Assembly: GCA_026874595.1 (NCBI GenBank)
Contig: CM049309.1
Span: forward strand, 8,647,076-8,711,075
Source: Sipunculus nudus
Lineage: Eukaryota > Annelida > Sipuncula > Golfingiida > Sipunculidae
Length of the DNA stretch: 64,000 bases
Reading direction: 5' to 3'
A model generated the notes under the pieces. That model saw nothing but the letters and a program-made list of their open reading frames with translations. It was not told the DNA's origin and did no database searches. The position numbers were made by a program, and so were the translations under genes. Position 1 is the stretch's first letter. Each line of letters opens with the position of its first letter. Positions 27,983-39,300 of this stretch are shown here, in pieces.

Positions 27983-28625
27983 GCATGCACCGGTTATATA
28001 TAACTGTTGACTTCATATACCAATACTGGATACAAAGGGTTGCGTAGTCTGATAATGGCTTTTTCCATGACATACATGTTCCTGTGGTGAGACCCTGTGT
28101 GGCTCAGTGATGGGTCAGTTGGGTATCTGATTTCCAATACGGTTCCACATGCATATGCCCACCAGCCTCTGACATTTTACTAAGTGGTGTCACTGATGCA
28201 GACATTTAGATGGGAGTTGTGCCAGGCAGATGCTCTGAATCCCAAACTGTGTTGCCATTAAATGACTAGTGATCTTGTTTCAGTGCTATATTGCTTTTGA
28301 CATTATTATTGTAATGTACCTAGATGAATTAGTAATGTTACCATTGGTCTGGTATATATTTCCATTCAGCCTGAAACTATGTTTGTTTTGCCTGTGGTAT
28401 ATATGATATAGATATGTTTTATTGGGTGGGCTTTCTGTCAGCATTGTGGTTTGAAATATCATTTTAGAATCTCAGTTGTCAGCCTTCTAACATTTTCTAG
28501 TATATATATCCAGAATTATTGTACTGTTATCTGTGGTTTATCATATATTTGATTTAAGGTAAAATTGTACTTGTAAAGGTTGCATTAATGCAAAATTACA
28601 AATATTCCTTAACTGAAATGGACAG

Positions 28626-28800
28626 TAAAAACTCAACCAATGACCATCTAAGTTTAGCAACCACCTCAAAATAACTACCATTTTTTCATGGTCCTAATTC
28701 ATTTTTGTTCATTATGTAAGACCTTGCTTGGATAACTATATATATAGTTTATAAATATATTACCTTGGAAATGTGACCACTTTATATTGAGGTTCCATTG
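28626..28800 (+). repeat. Degenerate dispersed repeat, pogo/Tigger-like, copy 1
   Basis: The segments GCAACCACCTCAAAATAACTACCA and CAGACCTTGCTTxGATxACxA, plus GTGACCACTTT, recur at 52640-52800. The opening of that second copy (ACTGAAACCTCGCCTAAC) resembles terminal repeats of pogo/Tigger-type DNA transposons. Assignment tentative. Confidence 0.45.
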
Positions 28801-30244
28801 GTGGCTGCAGGCTAAAATTCTAGCTTCTTATATCTACAGCTATGTTACATATGTACATGTATATGTAAAATATACATGCAACCCTACAAACAGAAAAGCA
28901 TACATGGATTCAGTCAGAAAAAAAATCCCAGAATTGATGAAATTATATTTCAGGTGGCAAGGATAAATTAGGATAAGGTGCAAGTTTGACACTTGAGAGT
29001 GCTAATGTTAGAAGTTTGCTGGTCAGGAGGTCAGGTAGATTTTATTACAGCTCTTCAGGCATTGTATAATTTCTTTTATGGTGTCTTAAAATTTGCCTTA
29101 ACTTTGTTGCTTACTCTGACCTTCAGCTACAAATATCAGCATCTGAACTACTTTTTCCCTCCACAAACTGGGGAAAATGCTCCATTGTTAGATCGAGACC
29201 CGTTGTATGAAGGGCTTTTGTGAGATATACAGGGGTTTTATGAAATATCTGTCAGAATCACATCCAGTCACTATGGCCAAGTCATGTATATACATAAGCA
29301 AAAACCTGTGATATGGAGGCTTGAATGCTGTAATGTCAAGTCCAGATCCGTGACCGTGACAGCCAGCAGCCAGGAGGAGTGCCGTGGAGAATACATAGCT
29401 GGTAGCTCTCATTGTCTGATGCACCATCTCTGTAGCATCTCCCAAGACATGCTGTCTGCATCCCAATGAAAATGTTTGTTTGCTGTCTCTCAGGACATTT
29501 TTTGTTTCTTTTGTCTTGCAATACACACCTATATATACATATAGATAAAATGCTGATTTTACAACATAAAGGGCATGGTGGTTGTGTTGTGTATATATTT
29601 TTCTCTTTTTTTTCCTGTTCTCCTGCCCTTAGGTATGTTTTTATATATGTTAGTTACCAAATATCTTAGATTAATAAATAAAATAAGAATAAAAAAACTT
29701 ATATGAGAACACAAACCCTGCACAGAAGATGGCATTCATAGGTCGTGCACTAGAATGTTAATTAACCTGTGTTTATTCTGGGAACTTTTTCAATTCAAAA
29801 TATTTTGAAATACACCAATGGAAATTGTGTTAATGCTGGCCTTGACTATTAACACAACATACAACAACCATAGCCATTCAAGCTGTAGGCTGATGTACTG
29901 ACATCTTTCAGGTAAACCTGTGATCCTCTGTGATGAAATGACATCCATAGCCATATATGGTCACAGGTTATGCATCCTAGTGTGATCAGATATGCTGCAA
30001 AACACCATGAAACTCTCACCCCATATAAGGCTGAGATTTACACCAAAATTTAATCACTTGGAGATTTTTGCTATACTCCTCTGTTTGTCAAATTTCAATA
30101 AACATCCCTTATACCATTCTTCAGAAATTTTGCTGATACACACATTACACACAAAGATGAGTGAAACCAATAACCCTCACTTCATGCAGGTTTAAATATT
30201 TTCCCTTGGGATAATTAATTTTGTAATAATATTGACATGCACAT

Positions 30245-30385
30245 TTTTAACTCAGCTGACTGAAAATTTTTACGCAAAAATCAGTCACATATCAAATGTT
30301 TGAGCCTTTTGTGGCGCCACCTGCATCAACTTACATTTAACTGAGAAAAAGCTTAAAACCTATGAAAAACAGCCTCATGTGTTTA
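30245..30385 (+). mobile_element. Short chimeric relic: family 2 start joined to family 1 interior
   Basis: TTTTAACTCAGCTGACTGAA (family 2 5' end) is followed by CAGTCACATATCAAATGTTTGAG and TGTGGCGCCACCTGC, as in family 1. The 33-bp minisatellite starts directly after it. Confidence 0.55.
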
Positions 30386-32735
30386 TAGCATCAGTTGGAG
30401 ACTTCTTGCCTAACTAAATGGCGTCAGGTAGAGACTTCTGACCTGACTAAATTCTGACCTTACTAAATGGGCACAGGTGGAGACTTCTTGCCCTACTTAA
30501 TAGCCTCAGGCCGAGACTTTCTGTCTGACTAAATGGGCACAGGTGGAGACTTCTTACCCCACTTAATGGCCTCAGGTGGAGACTTCCTGTCTGACTAAAT
30601 AGTGTCAGGTTGAGACTTCTGACCTGACTAAATGGCCTCAGTTGGAGACTTCTTGCCCTACTTAATGGCCTCAGGTGGAGACTTCTTGTCTGACTAAATG
30701 GTGTCAGGTAGAGACTTCTGACCTGACTAAAAGGCCTCAGGTGGAGACTTCTGACCTGACTAAATGGCCTCAGTTGGAGACTTCTTGTCCTACTTAATGG
30801 CCTCAGGTGGAGACTTCTGACCTGAGTAAATGGGCACAGGTGGAGACTTCCTGTCTGACTAAATAGTGTCAGGTGGAAACTTGACCTGACTAAATGGCCT
30901 CAGTTAGAGACTTCTTGCCCCTTTAATAGCCTCAGGTGGAGACTTCTGGCTTGACTAAATGGGATCAGGTGGAGACTTCTTGTCCCACTTAATAGCCTCA
31001 GGTGGAGACTTTCTGTCTGACTTAATGGCCTCAGGTAGAGACTTCTGACCTGACTAAATGGGCTCAGGTAGTGACTTCTTGCCCTTCTTGATGGCCTCAG
31101 GTGGAGACTTCCTGTCTGACTAAATGGTGTCAGGTAGAGACTTATGACCTGACTAAATGGGATCAGGTGGAGACTTCTTGCCCTACTTAAATTCTTGCCC
31201 TACTTAATGGCCTCAGGTGGAGACTTCCTGTCTGACTAAATGGTGTCAGGTGGAGACTTCTTGCTCTGCTTAATGGCCTCAGGTGGAGACTTCTGATCTG
31301 ACTAAATAGCATCTGGTAGAGACTTCTTGCCCCATTTAATGGCCATCAGGTGGAGATTTTCTGTCTGACTGAATGGCCTCAGGAGGATTCTTCTGACCCG
31401 ACTAAATGCCCTCAGGTGGAGACTTCTGACCTGAGTAAGGGGTAACGGTCGAGACTTCTTGTCCCACTTAATAGCCTCTGGTGGAAACTTAATGGCATCA
31501 GGTAGAGACTTCAGACCTGACTAAATGGCATCAGGTAGAGACTTCTGACCTGAATAATGGTCTTAGGTGGACACTTCTTGCCTGGCTAAATGGCACCAGG
31601 TAGAGACTTCAGACCTGACTAAATGACATCAGGTAGAGACTTCTGACCTAAATACTGGCCTTAGGTGGAGACTTCTTGTCTGGCTGAATTGCCTCAGGTG
31701 GAGACTTCTGACCTGACTAAATGGGCTACGGTGGAAACTTTTAGTCCCACTTAATATCCTCAGGTGGAGACTTCCTGTCTGACTAAATGGCATCAGTTAG
31801 AGACTTTTGACCTGACTAAATGGCTTCAGGTAGAGACTTCTGACCTGACTAAATGGGCTACGGTGGAAACTTTTTGTCCCACTTAATATCCTCAGGTGGA
31901 GACTTCCTGTCTGACTAAATGGCATCAGTTAGAGACTTTTGACCTGACTAAATGGCTTCAGGTAGAGACTTCTGACCTGACTAAATGGGATCAGGTGGAG
32001 ACTTCTTGCCACATTTAATGGCCTCAGGTGGAGATTTCCTGTCTGACTGAATGGCCTCAGGTGGAGATTTCCTGTCTGCTGAATGGCCTCAGGTGGAGAT
32101 TTTCTGTCTGACTGAATGGCCTCAGGTGAATTCTTCTGACCCGACTTAATGGGCTCAGTTGGAGACTTCTGACCTGACTAAATGGCCTCAGCTGGAGACT
32201 TCTGACCTGACTTAATGACCTTAGGTTGAGACTTCTTGCCTGACTGAATGGCCTCAGGTTGAGACTTTTGGGCTGACTAAATGGCCTCAGGTGGAGACTT
32301 CTGAGCTGATTTAATGGTGTCAGGTAGAGACTTCTGACCTGACTAAATGGCCTCAGTTGGAGACTTCTGACCGTACTTAATGGCCTTAGGTTGAGACTTC
32401 TTGCCTGACTGAATGGCCTCAGGTTGAGACTTTTGGGCTGACTAAATGGCCTCAGGTGGAGACTTCTGAGCTGATTTAATGGCCTGAGATTTAGACTCTG
32501 ATGTCACTAATTGGGCTTTGGTCTTGACTTCTGACTTGTTCAAATGACCAGAGCTGATCTGGGTAATTGGTCTCTTGTGGAAACTGTAATGACCTCACTT
32601 AATGGCCTCAGGTGGAGACTTCATACCTTGTGAAAACATTAGATCTGAATATTTGGATCAGATGTAGACTTTTGATCTGACTATTTGAGACTTCATTCTT
32701 GCTTTTTTAGCCTAGTATAGAGACTTTTGACATGA
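30385..32735 (+). repeat. Minisatellite, about 33-bp unit, around 70 copies
   Basis: The consensus is close to GGCCTCAGGTGGAGACTTCT followed by TGACCTGACTAAAT. Units vary in length (32-36 bp) and sequence; most contain CAGGTG or CAGGTA and TGACTAAAT. A local duplication of about 110 bp is visible near 31720-31980. The array decays towards 32735, about 500 bp before exon 1. Confidence 0.92.
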
Positions 32736-33239
32736 GAATGATCCCTCAGAGGGAGAAATGTGGTGACTGGTTGTCTGACAATAATGACTGCACTTTATGG
32801 ACCTAGTATTCAAGCATTGACATGAACAGGAAAGGCTCATTTTAAAACCCATTACAGGATTACCATCATTCTAAACATTCATTATTTTGAAGTTTCATTC
32901 CAAATATAATAAATGGTGCTGCAAGACCATTGGATACACATGTGTAGTTTCAGATATATAGATTGCACTCTGATAGACCTTTTGCAAAATGACTGAAATA
33001 ATTTCAGATTCCTCAATGTTCATATGGAAAAAGATCCCCCCTTAGGACACAATTACATCATTCTGAACACTTCAGTTGCTCAAACCTGCATTTTCCCAGG
33101 CAATGTCACAGGATTATAGTGAGACAAGGATTTAGGGCCAGCATCAATTATTATAAAGATAACCTCTCTAGGTAGAGGTCTTTGATATAAGTTAGTTGAC
33201 ATTTTTGTACCTGATTGATGAGAAAGTTGTTTTTTTTAG

Positions 33240-33352
33240 CTGAGGAAGAGAAAAGGATCCAGGCCATACGCCCAGAGCCGACATCTACCAGCACATTCCA
33301 GGAGGTCTTCCAGAAGAAGAAAAAGACTGGTCAACTTGAGATTGAATTCAAA
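33240..33352 (+). CDS. RPTP exon 1 of the visible part: juxtamembrane segment
   Basis: The acceptor is TTTTTTTAG before 33240 and the donor is GTAAGA after 33352. The exon has 2 nt completing a codon from an unseen upstream exon, then 37 codons, and ends in phase 0. The peptide starts EEEKRIQAIRPEP, has a basic KKKK run, and ends LEIEFK. That ending joins the ALKRFQ of the next exon, resembling the FKAL motif just before the first PTP domain of RPTPs. An upstream exon ending in phase 1 must exist; I could not identify it between the 33-bp minisatellite and this exon. Confidence 0.85.
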
Positions 33353-36300
33353 GTAAGACTTAATCAGATTTGTTGACAAGTCATACCCTAATCATATATC
33401 TTACCCTAAATACTGCCCGGAACGAAATATTTTGTTTAGTTTACTGCTTGTATTTCTTCATTATGTCTATATAAATCATTTTATTCTCCTGTTTATTCAC
33501 TACATGTATTCACTGTTTTTTTTTTCTATTATATGGAACCATTAGGCTTACACAGATAAAATGTCTGTACTAATTTATTTTTATAACCTTCACTCTATTT
33601 AATCATTGTCTTCCCCCTCCCCTATCTCCCAAAGGTATACTTGACAAAGAGCCTATAGTGTTCATGAGGAAATATTATTATAAGTAGTAAAGTTGAGCTT
33701 CCTCAATCTTTGATTTTCTTTTCTTTTCTTTTTTTGCAACCTGTGTCATTTAGATAGTAAGATGAAGATGGTTCTGTCTGAGACATACTGCATGTTCAAT
33801 AGGAAAGACAGACATAACCATGTGATATAGACTGCCATTCCCATTATAAGCTATCTTGTTATTTAAGTCATTGAATGTATTCCTCAAGTTAAAGGTCAAG
33901 TTACTGGATACAGTCAGCAGTAAAATGTGCGCCAGCATTTTTTACCTTAAATAGCCATCTTTATGTGTAAATCCATGCATGTATTCCTCGGCAGAAAGGG
34001 CACCTGGCGTGATACTTTTTTTTATGGAAGGTTAAACTTACAAAGAGCCATGACAATCATATTATTTAAAGGTGCTTCGAGCAAATAAAAATACATGATC
34101 ACCAACCCCCTTTGTTGTGACAAACATTTGATTTCCTGAGATCTGAAACTAAACCTAGGCACACACTTGGAAAAAAAAAATCTCCATGTATTCCAGTTTC
34201 TTCTGAGACTTCAATCCCTGTGAAGTAGCAGCTTTTGAAAAAACTTTTCCTTTTCTATCCATTTCATTCTTTAATCTGTTTTTTTCCTTTGACTTCTGTG
34301 CTGCATCCATGTACCTTACAAGAGACACAAAAGGATGATTGATGGGTTACTAGTATTCAGTGTATAAGGTCCCCATGTTCACTTGCACCAGAGAATCATG
34401 TATGGATGATGCCTAATGCTCTGTAGGTGTTAAACATATGTAAGGCAGGAGGAGAGAGAGTAAAAAAGTTAAAAAAAGTAAAAAAAATGGGATTTTAATT
34501 AAGTAACATGCAAATTTTGGAAGCATTATTAATGTGTATGTGTTACATCTTTGTGCAAGGAAAATTTTTTTGCATAAATTTGCATAATTGTAATGTATGT
34601 TGTGTAGGTATAAATATATATCCAGATTTGTGGGCAGTGAAAGAGAAATTATAAAAGATTTGTTCAAATTACCATATTGCAAAGACAATAATGTATCCCC
34701 AGATCATTTCTTTGGAAATAATGGCCATAATTCTCTAATTCAAATTATAAAGTTATCTTTGTTTTTTTTGTCTTCATTTCTGAAGAAAATTGAAGATTTG
34801 ACCTCATGGTTCTTTTTGTCTTTCTTTCCCTATGTCTGTCTGTGTATTTCTGAATGATTCTAATCTAGATATTTTCCAATTACAGTAAATTGCAGTACTA
34901 TGGGTGTTATCAGGTTAAGCCTGGATGTAATGTGTTTGGGCTGTCTCCTTGGCAGTAAACCAAAATTCGCTACTGGTTCACATTGATTTCTTGATGATAA
35001 CATACCCAAATATTATCTGATTTTATTCATTTTTTTCACAGTAGCCCCCGGGAGTGGCTCGAATGTGATTGCTTTTGCCCTGTCTGTCTGTATTGCTGTT
35101 TGAAAGTCTGTCAACCAGGGTACACCATATATTGGTTTGGAATGATCACTTGACTAAATATTATCTGATTTCATCCCATTTTGGTACAATGGTTGTTCTC
35201 CAGAGTGGCTTTGACTGGATTGTCTTTGGCATGTCTGGCTGTCGACCAAAATCCACAACACGTTAGTTCTGGATGATGATTCACTAAATAAATCCACGCA
35301 GTCAAGCTTATTTATTACTATGGCCTGACAGTACACAGATCATGAAACTGAGTGGACATCGCAGCCTGGTATGAACCACATGATTCATGTACCGGGGTTG
35401 GCTTTATTTTTGTCATGGTTAAAATTTCTTGATTTCTACTTTTACATTGTTTCATGAGGTTTCTATTTTATGATAAACTACACAGAGTACATCCTTTATT
35501 GTATGAATTATTTAATATTATTGAAAACAAATTTACTGTTTGAGAAGGACCAAGGTAAAATGGAACAAGTGGAAATTCTTGTTTGTCATAGGTAGAGAAT
35601 GGAAAAAATTATTCTATCAATCTTAGACTTACAGATCACATAGAAGATCTGTTAATAATAATGGTATCAAAATTTGGTCTTGCCTCACTAGATAATATAT
35701 AAGTTACATGGCTACAGCGTAAATGAATGTCCACATGTGTATGTTGGGTTTCTTATTCACAGGTTTTATTTTCATGATAATTTTCCTTATGTGAATATAT
35801 CAAGATTCAAAACCTCACAAACAAAAACATGACCACAGTATTAGTTTGTGCACTGTTATAACACATGTATAAAACATAAAGATACTATTTCAGGCTCAAA
35901 GAAGGTTCCCACCTTACTCTGTGTTCTATTTTCCAGTTTCATACATTTTTACTTCAGCATGGATTTTGTGAGTGATATAAAAAAAAATTCATCACACATG
36001 TTTCATACTGAATATCTGAAGTATTTATATGTGTAATGTACTGGTGCATATGTCATATTGATATAAGTCTAGCCAGGTGATGAGAACTCCATGAATTTGC
36101 TTTTAACTTGTGTACCTTAGAAATATGTCAGCAAAATATTTTTTATAGTAAAAATTTCCAAACTCATTTTTGGCTGAAAATTTTTAAATATACATGGGAG
36201 CCTATTCAGATCAGAGATTGGAATTGTACAGGATTCTCTTCATTATTGCTTCTGTGAATTAGAGCCAACCCATCTTTGTGTGTTTGTGTATAAATATGTC

Positions 36301-39300
36301 CACTAGAACATATTTTCATGATTCCAACTGATATCAAGAAGAATGCATCAGTATATTACTGTGTTTATCTGTGTGCAGATTTCATATTTTTTGTGAATTG
36401 TCTGTCTCTCTCTTTCATCTGGAAGTCTGGAACAATCTTTTCATAATGTTAAATTTTTTTTGGTCAGTTAGTTGATAGATTGGACAGTGTAAAGCTCTCT
36501 CAAATAACAGCCAAGGCAAAATTTCAGTACATTCACATTCTCTATCTATAGTGTCACTTTCCTCTTTTATTTTAGTCCCTTGCCATGAGGATGGAGGACT
36601 ACTTAAATGGTCCACATCTGTCTTTCTGTCCTCCATCCTGCCCCATTCTTTAACAAAATATTTCTAAGACCCTTGCTGCTTTCTTTACCAAATTTTACAG
36701 ACTTACTCAGCATATGAGTGACATGTGATTATAAATTGTAGGTGGTGCCACATCTGTTATGCAACTTTCTGTGGTCCAAAATGTTTTTATTTCACTTTCC
36801 TACAGATAATTCAGTTAAAAGAATTTAGAACACTTTAGCATTCAGATATTTTGCAAGGATTCCTTGGAGTTAGGGGAATTCAATGAGTACTTTATTGAAT
36901 AGAATTATTTTAAGACTGTTGCTTCCACTGGAGTTAAATTTTTGGCTGATTTCAAATTTTTCTGATTTCACATGTTCCATATATGGTGCAAAATTTTGTC
37001 CCATTTACCTTTGAACCACTTCTGTAATGCAACACTTTCATGCATGGCAGGGGACTGTTAGTGCCTCTAGGCCCTTGCTTATATTTCATCCAGAATATAA
37101 ATAAATTGTACTGCATGTCCAAAGCACCTTCTAATTTTTCATGCAGTCATGTATTAAATTTCATCAGCAAATTATTGTTACACTGGTAAGTTAAATATTT
37201 TATGCTGTTACCTCCTGTTAGGTTACATTCTTTTCCTGTCCTTTTAACATGGTCTTGCATATTACCCCTATTTTAGCTTTATATTTTTCACTTTTCTATT
37301 TTGATTATTTCAGGCGCTGAAGCGCTTCCAGAATGAACTCACCTGTGATATTGCCTTATTACCTGAAAACAAATTGAAGAACTCAGTGCCAGATTGCCTT
37401 CCATGTAAGTAAAATCAGGCAGTTTGCCTTAATAGCTCTTATTATCTTCCATGTAAGGAAAATCAAGCAGTCTAGCTTTAAAGCTCTTATTGCCTTTGAT
37501 GTAAGTAAAATCAGACATTGTGCCTTAGTAGCTCTTATTGCCTTCCATGTTAGAAAAATCAAGCAGTCTAGCTTTAAAGCTCTTATTGCCTTTGATGTAA
37601 GTAAAATCAGACATTGTGCCTTAGTAGCTCTTATTGCCTTCCATGTTAGAAAAATCAAGCAGTCTAGCTTTAAAGCTCTTATTGCCTTTGATGTAAGTAA
37701 AATCAGACATTGTGCCTTAGTAGCTCTTATTGCCTTCCATGTTAGAAAAATCAAGCAGTCTAGCTTTAAAGCTCTTATTGCCTTTGATGTAAGTAAAATC
37801 AGACATTGTGCCTTAGTAGCTCTTATTGCCTTCCATGTTAGAAAAATCAAGCAGTCTAGCTTTAAAGCTCTTATTGCCTTTGATGTAAGTAAAATCAGAC
37901 ATTGTGCCTTAGTAGCTCTTATTGCCTTCCATGTTAGAAAAATCAAGCAGTCTAGCTTTAAAGCTCTTATTGCCTTTGATGTAAGTAAAATCAGACATTG
38001 TGCCTTAGTAGCTCTTATTGCCTTCCATGTAAGTTTGAGTCAGACATTGTGCCTTAGTAACTCTCATTGCCTTAGATGTAAGTAAAATCAGACATTTTTC
38101 CCTAGTAGCTCTTATTGCCTTACATGTAAGTTAAATCAGACATTTTGCCCTAGTAGCTCTTATTGCCTTCCATGTAAGAAAAATCAGAGAGTCTGGCTTT
38201 ATAGCTCTTTATTGTCTTTGGTGTAAGTAAAATCAGACATTTTGCCCTAGTAGCTCTTATTGCCTTCCATGTAAGTAAATCAGACATTTTGCTTTAGTAG
38301 CACAAAAAAACAATGCCTCACAAGGGTATATCCTAACCTAGAGAAATAAATATGTTCCCGCTCAGCAGCAGAAAGTGTATTGCAAAGTATCAGCATACAG
38401 TAACATACTGGCATACATCAGTAGCAATCTGATCTAGCAGTCAGTTAGCTGGGGATGCCCATCAAATCAAGCGCCAATATTACTCCTGGCTGGTTTGTCC
38501 TTGAATAGTTTATACGTAAGAAAATGGTTAACTGGTCATGCTTTGTTAATTATTTGTAACTGGCCAAGATAACATTACCTACTGACCTTGAGATACCAGT
38601 TTATGGTCAGTAGAAGGCCACAGATCCATGGTAAAGCAAGCAGCACCAAGAGAACACAGGTACTATAATCACCCAACCCTGCATGTTTGTCAGGCAATAT
38701 TGAATAATTGTACTCTTATTTCCTTGAATTTTTAGATTGATTCTCTCATTAGTACCGGCCATATGTACAGGCAGACAAACATTGATTACATCTGTTTTTT
38801 GAGCAACTCAGAATTAGCTGTTCTTTGTATTTTGTTTTTCTTGGGTGAATTTCACTCAGATAGCAAATTATAGCAGGCCAAGAAGAATAATTAGGGCATG
38901 CTTTAACTCATTTTTTGTGTAATCTTAATCTTATGCAAATGGTAAATGAGAAACAAGAAAATGTTGAAGGATCAGACTGGTCTTTCTAAATACCGAAAAG
39001 TACGGAAAAGTTACCAAAAAGTCCCGAAAATTTACCGAAAAGTTACCGAATACTTACTGAAAAGTACCTGAACAGACTTTAAAAGCACCTTTTAATTAAT
39101 ATAAACACTAAAAATAACCAAAAACTTGTTTTTCAAACTGTCAATAAAGTTAGCAATTGTGTTTTTCTCTTTTATAGGATGATGAAAAGTGACTGAAAAG
39201 CACCATAAATTGACAAAATGTTATCAAATAAGTACTTAAATATACCAAAAAGTACTGAAAAGTTACCAAAAAGTAATGAAAAGTTATTGAAAAGTCCCGA

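Larger units (their letters stand above)
27436..30240. other. No gene recognised
   Basis: Contains the 27-base C run and a pogo-like relic (both listed separately), plus an open frame at 28993-29223 with a hydrophobic stretch that I rejected. No supported exon. Confidence 0.45.

Noticed and set aside
28993-29223. Open frame with a hydrophobic stretch, considered as the missing transmembrane exon
   Set aside because: It ends in a stop, has no suitable donor with phase 1, and lacks the basic stop-transfer pattern expected before an RPTP juxtamembrane segment.
30385-32735. 33-bp array considered as a CRISPR-like array
   Set aside because: Units are contiguous and diverged, with no unique spacers; eukaryotic minisatellite.
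37383-37946. 187-codon minus-strand open frame with 16-residue repeats
   Set aside because: It is the reverse complement of the 48-bp donor array (48 = 3 x 16), antisense to the gene; low-complexity periodic sequence with no protein similarity.
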